From assembly GCA_963830545.1 (NCBI GenBank), contig CAWHMK010000001.1:2728001-2792000 (forward strand): a stretch of 64,000 bases of DNA. The letters run 5' to 3'. A program made the translations under genes and the position numbers. Below are positions 55,860 to 64,000 of this stretch, in pieces (positions within the stretch are counted from its first letter, which is position 1; the number at the start of each line of letters is the position of its first letter). The notes beneath the pieces are model-generated. The model saw only the letters and a list, made by a program, of their open reading frames with translations, had not been told where the DNA came from and did no database searches. Origin of the DNA: DATGJX01 sp963830545 (lineage in GTDB: Bacteria; Vulcanimicrobiota; Vulcanimicrobiia; Vulcanimicrobiales; Vulcanimicrobiaceae).

Positions 55860-58007
55860 TTACGGGAAGAGTATGACTCCGGTTCCCGACGCGAGCGAAC
55901 TCGGACGCGAGCCACTGAAGCTCACGCTACCGCCGTCGATCACGCCACTCCCCGAAATCACCATGCTGTGCCCGTAGGAGTAGGTGGTCGCGGGAATGGA
56001 AACCGCGGAGCTGTTGGGGTTGACGATCACCGCGCAATGCCCCTTGAGCACTCCGCGGTAGTAGCACGAGGAGAACTCGCGCATGTACGCGCCGCCCGAA
56101 CGCTGGTATCCGCTAATGGACGTTTCGGTCGTGAGCGGTGATTCAGGGACGACGCCGGTTTCCGGCATGACCGTGAACCCGCTGCTCGTCTTGAACGTGG
56201 TTTGCATCATTGCATATTTGGGGTCGTAGGTCAGCAAGAACGACGTGATGAGGAAGTTGCGTAATGCGATGTCGTTTTGCGCGTAATTGCTGCCGCGCGC
56301 ACAATCCCAAAAGATCTTGTGCGCGGCGATCGTCGCGATCTCCGCTTGTTCCTTGCCGGTCCATTGCGTCGTGAGATCGGCAGCGTCGGCGCCGTTGCTG
56401 CCGGTCTGCAGGTAGAAGCCTTCACCCATTGCGCCGATGACGTTGCTGGCGTTCGTATAGCCGACTTCCATCGCAGGCGTGACTCCTGATGCGGCCCACG
56501 CGCCGAGCGCGTTGACCAATACCGGAACGTGCAGCGATGCGTGAACGGCGTTCGCCGCACTCTGATAGTCCGAAAGAGTCCAATTACACGGAAGCGGAAT
56601 ACCGCCTATGCTGCCGGTGTCATCCGAAAACAGCGCATCGTAATTGCTGCCGAACTCTCCTTTGACGTAGTTCGCGAAAACCGCGGCATGACCGGCAGCT
56701 GCGCTCGAGCGCGGGTCGGCTTCGTAGCCGCCTCCATACGTTTTGTCGTACACCACCGAGCCGGAGCACGTTTTTGCTTCGGCGGCCGCGTGCGCGCCCC
56801 CAGGCTTGAGGTCGACGTAACCGACGTTCGGATTGTCCGAGGTGTAGTTGCGCCAGAAGTTCATGTAAATGGCAACTTTAATGCCGGCTGCACGCAGCGC
56901 CGCCGCATGCTGCTCGTCCGTAAAGGCCCAGCTCACGTACGGAGACATCGAGCCCAGGGCGATCGACGTTGGAGTGCCTGCGTAGCCGTACACGTGTGCC
57001 ATCGTCATGATGTGCGTCGGAATGCCGCCGGTCGGCGCCGGCGACGAGGTCGGAGCGGGGGTCGAACCGCCGGAACCGGCCGACGTGCTCAGCGTGATGG
57101 ATGCCGGGTGCACCGGGCTCGTGAGGCTGGCCGTGGTTGCGACGGCGTACTCACCAACCTTCGGCGTGAGCCCATTGTAGTCCAGCGTCGTGCTCGACGT
57201 CGGATACACGACGGTATAGCCTAGGTGAGCGTCTTTTATATCGATGCCTCCGCCCGATACGAGTGCGGAGATTGGGCCTTGTACCGTTATCAAATTAGAA
57301 GGAGCCGGCGTGGCGCTGGAGCCCTGTGATGCGGTTTGCGCCGCTTGCAGCGTGGTGCCGAGTGCAACGGCCGCTGGATGCACCGGCGCCGTCAAACTCG
57401 CGGTTGAAGCGACGGCGTACTCGCCGACTTTGGGCGTTAGCCCGCCGTATTGAAGCGTCGTGCTCGACGTCGGATATACCACGGTATAGCCTAGGTGAGC
57501 GTCTTTTATATCGATGCCGCCGCCCGATACGAGTGCGACGATTGGACCTTGCACCGTTTTCAAATTCGAAGGAGCCGGCGTGGCGCTGGAACCTTGTGAA
57601 GCGGTTTGCGCCGCTTGCAGGGTCGTCCCGAGCGCGACCGCTGCCGGATGCACGGTTCCGTTCAAGCTCGTAACAGAAGCGACGGCGTATTCACCGACTT
57701 TCGGCGTCAGACCGTCGTATTGAAGCGACGTGCTCGACGTAGGATACACCACGGTAAAACCATGGTGAGGGTCCTGAATGTCGATGCCGCCGCCGGAAAC
57801 GAGCGCAACGATCTTACCTTGAATCGTTAAAAGGTTCGAGGTCGTCGTACTTTGTGTTGTCAGAGTTGCGCCGGAATCCGACGCGGGCGTTTGCTGATTG
57901 GGCAGTTGTCCCGTCAGCGGTGGCGTGGCGCCGCCTCCGCCGCTACAACCTGCCCCTAGAAATGAAATACCAAGCACTGCACAGAGTGCGATGGCGCGAT
58001 GAGACAT
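55860..58007 (-). CDS. secreted glycoside-hydrolase-like lipoprotein, paralogue C, with three repeat domains
   Basis: A 715-residue intact protein. Lipobox FLGAGCSGGGG at residue 21. Residues 58-315 hold three 90-residue repeats (each with VQGPIVALVSGGGIDIKDAH, then LTPKVGEYAVA), DUF5666-like beta modules. After a Ser/Pro linker the hydrolase-like core starts IPTHIMTMAHVYGYAGTP and contains AIYMNFWRNYTSDNPNVGYV, DALFSDDTGSIGGIP (paired acids), MGEGFYLQTG, and MPETGVVPESPL, ending in a beta domain with FSSCYYRGVLKGHCAVIVNP. It is the full-length example of the family seen three times here. No substrate can be given; a role in trimming or binding the exported polysaccharide is inferred from context. 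Confidence 0.72.
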   Translation of the reverse strand: MSHRAIALCAVLGISFLGAGCSGGGGATPPLTGQLPNQQTPASDSGATLTTQSTTTSNLLTIQGKIVALVSGGGIDIQDPHHGFTVVYPTSSTSLQYDGLTPKVGEYAVASVTSLNGTVHPAAVALGTTLQAAQTASQGSSATPAPSNLKTVQGPIVALVSGGGIDIKDAHLGYTVVYPTSSTTLQYGGLTPKVGEYAVASTASLTAPVHPAAVALGTTLQAAQTASQGSSATPAPSNLITVQGPISALVSGGGIDIKDAHLGYTVVYPTSSTTLDYNGLTPKVGEYAVATTASLTSPVHPASITLSTSAGSGGSTPAPTSSPAPTGGIPTHIMTMAHVYGYAGTPTSIALGSMSPYVSWAFTDEQHAAALRAAGIKVAIYMNFWRNYTSDNPNVGYVDLKPGGAHAAAEAKTCSGSVVYDKTYGGGYEADPRSSAAAGHAAVFANYVKGEFGSNYDALFSDDTGSIGGIPLPCNWTLSDYQSAANAVHASLHVPVLVNALGAWAASGVTPAMEVGYTNASNVIGAMGEGFYLQTGSNGADAADLTTQWTGKEQAEIATIAAHKIFWDCARGSNYAQNDIALRNFLITSFLLTYDPKYAMMQTTFKTSSGFTVMPETGVVPESPLTTETSISGYQRSGGAYMREFSSCYYRGVLKGHCAVIVNPNSSAVSIPATTYSYGHSMVISGSGVIDGGSVSFSGSRPSSLASGTGVILFP
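57062..57833 (-). repeat. three 270-bp near-identical direct repeats inside paralogue C
   Basis: Anchor sequences recur at 57240, 57510 and 57780, exactly 270 bases apart, and the units are very similar at DNA level, less so toward the outer ends. They encode three tandem DUF5666-like modules. The high DNA identity points to recent duplication or ongoing gene conversion. Confidence 0.85.
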
Positions 58008-58095
58008 TGATCCTCCCCGTTGTCTAGCGCGCGAGTCTAACGTCGCCGGTACGGTGGATGTTCCGCCGGCTCATCCCGTGCGTACGGCCGTCAGT

Positions 58096-59278
58096 CTAGA
58101 CAGCGAGCGAGCTTGGCGCCAGGTCCCTATCGCCCAAAAAGCTCGATTTTACCGAATGAATTACGTCGTCTGCATCCGCATCGGACATGGTTGGATACAA
58201 CGGTAAAGATATGATGTGGTCTCCGAGAAGGTCGGTCTTTCGCAAGCGCTCGCTTGCGTAGCTCCGGTACGCTGAGAAGCGGTGCGTCGGGATATAATGC
58301 ACGCTCGTGCCGATATTCTGCGCTTTCAGCGCTTCGATGAGTCGATCGCGCGTAATTCCCGCCTCGCGCTCGTCGATCCGAACGGCGAACATGCACCACG
58401 CATGGCGGTCGTTCGAGTCTTCACACGGCGCTTGGCACGAGATGCCCGGCACGTCGCGGAACGCGTCGATGTAGCGCTGCGCGAGCTCGTCTCGGCGTCG
58501 CTGCATGTGTTCCAATCGGCGCAGTTGCACCAGTCCCATGGCCGCCGCAATATCCGGCATATTGTATTTGAAGCCCGGCTCGCGTACGTCGTAACGCCAC
58601 GAGCCTCCGGCGGTGTAGCGCTTCCACGCGTCGCGATCCATCCCGTGCAGCGAGAGAACGCGCACGCGGTCGGCGATGGCATCGTCGTTGGTCAGGAGCA
58701 TCCCGCCTTCGGCCGTCGTGAGGTTCTTCGTTGCGTAAAAGCTGATACGCCGCCAGTCGCGAGTACGTTCCGGCCCACTTGCCGTTGTCCAGCATGCCGG
58801 CCGCGTGCGCGGCGTCTTCGATTACGGCAATGCCCCGTTCGCGCGCGAATTCGACGACACGTTCTATCCCCAGCGGGCGTCCACCGTAAGGCATGGCGAC
58901 GATGGCTTTGGTCCGAGGCGTAAGCGCCTCGCGTATGGATTCGACCGTGACGGAAAACGTCGATTCGTCCACGTCGCAGAAGACCGGCCGCGCTCCGATT
59001 TCGAGTGCGCTTTGCGCTCCTGCGACGAACGTAAGCGCCGGCATGACGACGTCGTCCCCGGGTTCCACGCCGGCTGCCAGGAGTCCGACGTGCAGCGCAG
59101 CGGTGCAGCTGTTCACCGCGACGGCGTGTTTCACGCCCGCGGCATCCGCAAAGGCGGCCTCGAATTCCTTGACCTTCGGACCGGTGGTGAGCCAGCCGTT
59201 GCGCACGCACTCGGCTATCGCGTCGAGCTCTTCGTCGCCGACGTCGGGGCGGCAATACGGAAGGAACGCGTCACGCAT
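58096..59278 (-). CDS. DegT/DnrJ/EryC1 aminotransferase, one frameshift
   Basis: Starts MRDAFLPYCRPDVGDEELDA with VNSCTAALHVGLLAAGVEPG, FVAGAQSALEIGARPVFCDV and AVIEDAAHAAGMLDNGK. A shift near 58745 precedes SFYATKNLTTAEGGMLLTND, which has the PLP lysine, and a normal C-terminus follows. Repaired length is about 390. It resembles perosamine/UDP-4-amino-sugar aminotransferases (PseC, ArnB, PglE class), which act on 4-keto-6-deoxy sugars; its likely substrate is the product of the CapD/WbpM-type dehydratase at 39.5 kb. Start overlaps the stop of the O-antigen ligase-like gene. Confidence 0.82.
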
Positions 59279-60641
59279 CGGCGTTCACCGGAGCCGTCGC
59301 GCGGTGCGATACGGCGGCGTTGCGGGCGAGCGCCACGACCATGAAGGCAAGCCAGGGATATTTTTCGATCATGATGTCCGCAAAAATTCCGCAAATAAAG
59401 AGCGCAATGAGCGAAGACTCCAAGATGACGCGAAGCGGATAGAGGTCGTCGGTGGGCGGTATGTCGCGAAGCAGGCGAAACTGTCCCCACCACGCGAGCA
59501 GTAAGAGCGCGAGACCGATCACCCCCAATTCCACCGCGTTGCCGAGCAGGATGTTGTGCGAAGCTCGCCCCCAGCTGACGAATAGCGGCTGGAACACGCC
59601 CATGAACGCGCGATCGTATGCCAGCGAAAAGTTCCCGTAGCCCGCGCCGAACAGCCAATTCTGTTTAAAGGCGAGCCACCCGACGCGCCAGATGTCCGTA
59701 CGCCCGGCACCGCCGTTCTGTCCGGCCATCGCCCAGCGCTGCATGAAGGAAGGACCCGCGAATAGCGCGCCCACCGCGACCGCGGGCAGACTAATGGCGA
59801 CGAGCTGCCAGCGTCGCCTGTCGAACCACACGATGTAGAGCATCATGGCGAGCAAGCCCAGCTCCGGACCGCGCGCGCCGGTCAGGAACAGGGCTATGAC
59901 CATGACCGCAAATGCGCCCAGCGCGCAGAGCCGAACCAGAACGTTGCGATTCCACAGTATCGCGTACACGGCTATGCCGATAGGCAGCAGCAGCGCGGCC
60001 GCGAACTGATCCGGATTCCAAGCACTGTCATCCGTTCGAATCCAAAGGCGGTTGCCGAACACACCCGCGCCGGAGTGGTACATGTATACGCCGTACGCCG
60101 CTGCAAGAACGCCGCCGAGCAAGACCGATGCGAGTACGGGCCGTAGCGTGCGCAGGCTCATCGGCATCATGGCCACGATAACGTAGAGTACGAGCAATTG
60201 CACGGCCGTGGCCAGCATCGCAAATGACTGCTGCTGATCGATCGCCCACAACCCGCTGGCGGTGATCCATAAATAGAAGAGCACCCAGATGACCAAGTTG
60301 CGATGGGGATCGCCGAAGCGCCGCGTGCGCAGCATGTACAAGAGCAAAGCGCCGCCGCTGGCCAATCCCGCGAATTTGGTGAGCGTGCCGAACGAGCCGA
60401 CCGCCAACAGGTTGTCGAACGGCGTAAGCAGCGCGTACAGTCCGAACGGAAACGTCAGGGGATAAACGATCGCGACGTACAGCAGGGCCGGACCGATGAC
60501 TGCACCGAGCGAGAGCACCAACCCCGTCTTCGTTCCGGCGAGTTTGGTGCCGGCGTACGCGGAGATGACCGCGCATGCTGCCAGAAAGGCCGCGATGAGG
60601 GAGTTCGCACGCAATCGCGCATCGCGCAGATGGGTGACCAT
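59271..60641 (-). CDS. O-antigen ligase/polymerase-like membrane protein (Wzy/WaaL family)
   Basis: A 456-residue protein with about twelve membrane helices and a large periplasmic loop near residues 300-390 (FNRLWIRTDDSAWNPDQFAA earlier; GAGYGNFSLAYDRAFMGVFQ and SWGRASHNILLGNAVELGVI in the loop). The SHN motif and the arginine in TGARGPELGL are typical of the Wzy_C/WaaL superfamily. It either polymerises repeat units or joins the chain to a lipid carrier. It follows the flippase and sugar transferase genes in a Wzx/Wzy-type order. Confidence 0.85.
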   Translation of the reverse strand: MVTHLRDARLRANSLIAAFLAACAVISAYAGTKLAGTKTGLVLSLGAVIGPALLYVAIVYPLTFPFGLYALLTPFDNLLAVGSFGTLTKFAGLASGGALLLYMLRTRRFGDPHRNLVIWVLFYLWITASGLWAIDQQQSFAMLATAVQLLVLYVIVAMMPMSLRTLRPVLASVLLGGVLAAAYGVYMYHSGAGVFGNRLWIRTDDSAWNPDQFAAALLLPIGIAVYAILWNRNVLVRLCALGAFAVMVIALFLTGARGPELGLLAMMLYIVWFDRRRWQLVAISLPAVAVGALFAGPSFMQRWAMAGQNGGAGRTDIWRVGWLAFKQNWLFGAGYGNFSLAYDRAFMGVFQPLFVSWGRASHNILLGNAVELGVIGLALLLLAWWGQFRLLRDIPPTDDLYPLRVILESSLIALFICGIFADIMIEKYPWLAFMVVALARNAAVSHRATAPVNADA

Positions 60642-60714
60642 ACCCTTGTCATTCTAACGGGAACGGGCACGGAACCGACAGTTGGCAAGAGCCCCCGCCG
60701 GTGGGAAGTCGGCC

Positions 60715-62044
60715 CTAACGCACTCCGCCCGGGCGAAGAAGGGCGCGTCCGTCAGCGAGCAGGCGAACCGCAAAATCCCGATAGGCTCGAAGATCCTCTC
60801 GTGTGGGCAGCAGAACGCCGCTCAGCGTGAGCCCCGTGGAGCGCGTGAATATCCAAAATCCGCAGACCTGGCCGCTCAAGTACCCGGCGGTGGAACCGAT
60901 CGCCGCGCCCATCAGACCCATGCTCGGGACGAGCACGAGGGTGGTCCCGATACAGATGCCGGCGGAGAACAACGCCAGCGTGAACGCAATTTCGGGAGCG
61001 CCTTCCTTGAGAGTGAAGAAGCTCGACATCGGACTGGCGAGTGAGAGCGCGAAGACGCCGAGCAGCAAAACGCGCAGAACGTCGGCGACCGGTCTGAACG
61101 CGGGTCCGTAGAGGAGGAGAATCAGCGGATCGGCCAGTGCGGCCAGTGCGCCGCACACCGCAATAGCGATCATGAAGTTGTTGCGAACGCACCGGGCCGC
61201 CAAGCGTGCCGCCGCACCCCGCTCCAGCGCGCCGATGTGCGGCGATAGCACGAAAGCCGCGACTTGCGTCGGAACCAGCAAGCTTTCCGCGGCGGAGACC
61301 GCCACGGTGTACATGCCGAGAGCGGCGCTGTTCAGCAGCAGCGCGACGATGTAGAGGTCGGCGCGGTAATTGAGCAGCGAAACGAGGTTGACGCCGCCGA
61401 CCTTTACGCTGAAGCGAAAAAATTCCATCGTGCCCACCGGGTCTGTACCGCGCGAGCTTCGCGAGTACCACGCAATTCCGGCCAGAGATCCGATTCCGAC
61501 GGCAATCGTTGCTGCAACCCATGCAGCTGACGGCTATCCCGGGGGTTCGGCCCGCCAAGAACAGCCCTCCGGCCATCAGCACGAGCGTTACGAGCGTGAG
61601 CGCAACGCTCAGAGTCGTCGTGTAGCGAACTTGCTTCACGCCAATCGCATATCCGCCCGCAACGCTGAGTGCGGCAGAGGCCGGCAGCGTTAGCACGGCC
61701 GGCAAAATCGTCCACTCCTGATGCGCGGCGAACGCCAGGATTGCAACGGCAACTGCCCCGGCCAGCACGAAGAGCAGGGACGAAACTGCAGCAGGCCGCA
61801 GTACGGAGCGTCCCGCCTTGCGGTTGAGCATGAAATAACTCGTCGCGCTGCTCAGACCGCCCAAAAAAGTCGCCGCGAGACCTGCCTCGACGCCGGGAAG
61901 TGCGTACGTGCCTTTACCGGCAGGTCCGAGAAGCCGCGCGGTAAGAATGCCCAAGCCCGCCGCGCACCCCACGTTGAGAATCCGCATGCCGAACGTGTAG
62001 AGCCCGTCGTACATGACGCGGTTTGCCAGAGCGGACTGCGCCAT
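60715..62044 (-). CDS. Wzx-like lipid-linked oligosaccharide flippase, one frameshift
   Basis: About 440 residues with 12-14 membrane helices. The N-terminal part MAQSALANRVMYDGLYTFGM and LGILTARLLGPAGKGTYALP is typical of the MVF/Wzx fold. One shift near 61530 separates it from the C-terminal part, which reads MEFFRFSVKVGGVNLVSLLN, RADLYIVALLLN and the rest of the transporter. It moves undecaprenyl-linked repeat units across the membrane. It starts two bases after the sugar transferase stop. Confidence 0.82.
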
Positions 62045-62046
62045 CT

Positions 62047-63105
62047 TTAAACTGCCCGGTGGAACAAAAATTCGGCGATAGTCTTCAAGAGTATCGCAAC
62101 GTCGAGCGGCAGCGACGCGTGCTCGACGTAGAAGAGATCGTATCGCGCCACATTGGGGATGTCGCTCGGCTGGAGATTGCGTTTCTGATACAGCTGCGCC
62201 CAGCCCGTGATGCCGGGCGCCACGACGTGCCGCTGATCGTACCCGGCGATGCTCTCGGAAAATTGCTTTGCAAATGAGAGCATTTCCGGCCGCGGCCCCA
62301 CAATGGACATCTCGCCGAGCAGAACGTTGAACAATTGCGGCAGTTCGTCCAAACTCGTTCGGCGCATAAACCCGCCCAGGCGTGTGATGCGAGAATCGCC
62401 GGGTTTTGCCCAATCGGGTCCGGCATCGCGGGTCATCGTCCGGAATTTGAAGATCAGAAACGGCCGCGCGCTTTCACCGACGCGTTCTTGGCGAAAGAAA
62501 ACCGGACGTCCCGACTCGACCAGTAGTGCAACCGCGCACAGTGCAAGAACCGGCGAGAGCGCAATGAGGCCGACAGCGGCGACGGTCGTGTCGAACAGAC
62601 GCTTGCTCAAGCGAAAATCGGCCGATTCCCGATCGTGCCAGGCGAGCGGCGTAATCGACGCCAGACCGGCGTTCGCCGGCGCGTCGCCCAGATAATGAAT
62701 GTGTAGCCCCATGTGGACGGCCGATGTGGCAATCGCGCAGAAGACGAGCGTTATGGCGACCGATGCGAGCGTCATGCCCGCGACGGTGGCTAGGACCAGC
62801 AACACCGGAATCGCCGCGAGGAGTATCGCGGTGCAGACGTGATAGATCTCATCGCGCGCGTATACGGCGTAGCTTCGCCGGTAGAGACCGCACTGCCAAA
62901 AGACCGCGCTGAGTATGCCTGCGGTGACTATCGCGGCAACGGCGCGATTTCCGGCTCCGGTCAGTACGACGAGCGAAATGAACATGACGATCGCCGCATC
63001 CGCCCAAACCAGCGATAGGCGCCACGCGCCGCGAACGCGTTGCGGAAGGCGGGCCGTTCGCCGCGCCGCCCTCGAATATACTCCGCTATTTGCCGCAGTT
63101 TCCAT
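62047..63105 (-). CDS. polyprenyl-phosphate hexose-1-phosphate transferase (initiating sugar transferase)
   Basis: A 352-residue WbaP/WcaJ-type enzyme. Four N-terminal membrane helices (residues 30-150) precede the catalytic domain with LSKRLFDTTVAAVGLIALSP, FFRQERVGESARPFLIFKFR, TMTRDAGPDW, RRTSLDELPQLFNVLLGEMS and IVGPRPEMLSFAKQFSE. This is the step that loads the first sugar-1-phosphate on undecaprenyl phosphate. ATG 63105 is chosen because earlier codons lack homology. It lies ten bases after the FemAB-like gene. Confidence 0.9.
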   Translation of the reverse strand: METAANSGVYSRAARRTARLPQRVRGAWRLSLVWADAAIVMFISLVVLTGAGNRAVAAIVTAGILSAVFWQCGLYRRSYAVYARDEIYHVCTAILLAAIPVLLVLATVAGMTLASVAITLVFCAIATSAVHMGLHIHYLGDAPANAGLASITPLAWHDRESADFRLSKRLFDTTVAAVGLIALSPVLALCAVALLVESGRPVFFRQERVGESARPFLIFKFRTMTRDAGPDWAKPGDSRITRLGGFMRRTSLDELPQLFNVLLGEMSIVGPRPEMLSFAKQFSESIAGYDQRHVVAPGITGWAQLYQKRNLQPSDIPNVARYDLFYVEHASLPLDVAILLKTIAEFLFHRAV

Positions 63106-63115
63106 ACCGATCCGC

Positions 63116-64000
63116 CTACGCCGTGGCTCGCGTGCGGATGGCGCGCCGTACGTTGCTGTAGATTTTAAAGCGCGCGCTTTCGACGGCCAGCTCGTGATAC
63201 TCCACGGTTTGCGCGCCGAGATCCGATTTGAAACGCGCGACGCCCGGCAGACCTTCGCTCGCGCCGAGGTTGTACCAGCGAACCCCACGATCCGCCGCGG
63301 CGCGAAGCAGCGCGAAATTGAGCGCGTTGCTGGGCCGCAGCCGGCCGAATTCGGCCAGCATCGCGGCGCTCCAAAAGAAGAGTTCCTGTGCGCCGAAAAA
63401 GACGACTCCGCCGGCAATCGCGCGGCCTTCCGCTTGGGCAAACCAAATTTCGACGTCGTCTTTTCCGTGCCGGACGAGCGCCGAGAGCAGCGATTTCGGC
63501 ACGTGGGGTCGGCTCAATCCCCAACGCCTCGCCGAAGCTTCGAGCATCTCGTAGTACACGTCGACGGCATTGGGATCGCTCGAGGGCGCGCAAACGACTC
63601 CGCGGCGTACGGCCTGCCCCGCCATTCTGCGGAAGATGCCTTCGACGCGTGAGAGCGCCGCCTCGAGTCCGTCACCGAGGTCCACCACGGCCGTTTCATG
63701 CGAGGTTGCGCGCCACGTCGCGGGCGAGGGCGCGAGCGGCCACGGTATGAGCGTGGCGAGATCGCTTTCGCGAGCGAGAATGGCGATAGCACGCTCGCAC
63801 TCGTCGAGCGAGGCGAGCGTGCCGTCCTCGCGCATGAACGACGTATAACCGCCCATCGGAAACGCGCAGTACTCGCGCCAGCGCAACGCACCGCCGGGCA
63901 TACGCATCGAAGGAACGAGCAGCGTCCGTCCGTTGCCGATCCGAATGCGCAGCGGGCAGGGGCGCATTCGCGGGTGCGCTTCGGCCAGTGCGAGCGACCA
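63116..64000 (-). CDS. GNAT/FemAB-like acyltransferase, N-terminus cut by window edge
   Basis: At least 283 residues; the frame stays open to the right edge (WSLALAEAHPRMRPC), so the start lies outside. The fold region GIFRRMAGQAVRRGVVCAPS, EASARRWGLSRPHVPKSLLS and WFAQAEGRAIAGGVVFFGAQ, then RWYNLGASEGLPGVARFKSD, matches the CelD/FemAB-like acetyltransferase group often found in exopolysaccharide loci (PEP-CTERM/XrtA-associated and others). It may transfer an aminoacyl or acyl group to the glycan or help assemble it. Operon head is outside the window. Confidence 0.75.
   Translation of the reverse strand, partial: WSLALAEAHPRMRPCPLRIRIGNGRTLLVPSMRMPGGALRWREYCAFPMGGYTSFMREDGTLASLDECERAIAILARESDLATLIPWPLAPSPATWRATSHETAVVDLGDGLEAALSRVEGIFRRMAGQAVRRGVVCAPSSDPNAVDVYYEMLEASARRWGLSRPHVPKSLLSALVRHGKDDVEIWFAQAEGRAIAGGVVFFGAQELFFWSAAMLAEFGRLRPSNALNFALLRAAADRGVRWYNLGASEGLPGVARFKSDLGAQTVEYHELAVESARFKIYSNVRRAIRTRATA

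Noticed and set aside
57062..57833. Possible transposon or insertion sequence from the long direct repeats
   Set aside because: The repeats are in frame within one gene and encode protein modules; there is no transposase, terminal inverted repeat or target duplication.

Overview
This 64 kb window is GC-rich bacterial chromosome, about 60 percent GC by eye, with densely packed genes, many overlapping start/stop codons and frequent GTG starts. Several features look like the uncultured Candidatus Eremiobacterota (WPS-2) or a similar deep-branching, probably diderm phylum: Gly-run lipoproteins with long Pro/Thr linkers, an LpxA-family acyltransferase, and tyrosine catabolism next to general housekeeping genes. 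That placement is inference from gene style, not a phylogenetic result.

Left part (1-13.3 kb) is metabolic: the start of a Thermus-type isocitrate dehydrogenase, a peptide-ABC binding lipoprotein overlapping an EgtB-like ergothioneine sulfoxide synthase, an aldehyde dehydrogenase plus deoxyribose-phosphate aldolase pair, and a tyrosine/homogentisate module (HPPD, fumarylacetoacetase, homogentisate dioxygenase). That module contains an uncharacterised 314-residue protein abutting fumarylacetoacetase. A PEBP protein and an M3 peptidase follow.

The middle (13.3-28.6 kb) is housekeeping: SRP RNA with a clear promoter, an M23 peptidase, YggT, LepA, RdgB, a GNAT protein, seven tRNA genes (Pro, Arg, His, Lys-TTT, Lys-CTT, Leu, Gly), and trigger factor-ClpP-ClpX. 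Between the tRNA groups lie small secreted proteins, a TylF-type methyltransferase and gene remnants (EAL domain, nickel transporter).

From 28.6 kb to the end the window is a large cell-surface polysaccharide locus. It encodes sugar-nucleotide enzymes, including a WbpA/B/D/E/I-like set predicted to make UDP-2,3-diacetamido-mannuronate; a CapD/WbpM-type dehydratase; AsnB; and a FkbH-ACP-acyltransferase group that may supply a three-carbon acyl decoration. It also encodes four glycosyltransferases, a polyprenyl-phosphate sugar transferase, a Wzx-like flippase, a Wzy/WaaL-like polymerase or ligase and a FemAB/GNAT-like protein. Most unusual are three paralogous secreted glycoside-hydrolase-like proteins (51.2-58.0 kb) with a NarL-type response regulator between two of them.

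Many genes carry single-base frameshifts, even the core gene clpX, and 41.66-46.4 kb has roughly twenty-five. Protein similarity is well kept on both sides of each shift, so base-calling or assembly error is more likely than gene decay. Frameshifted genes are therefore listed as single genes with the break described. All functional calls come from reading translations and motifs; no database search was run.
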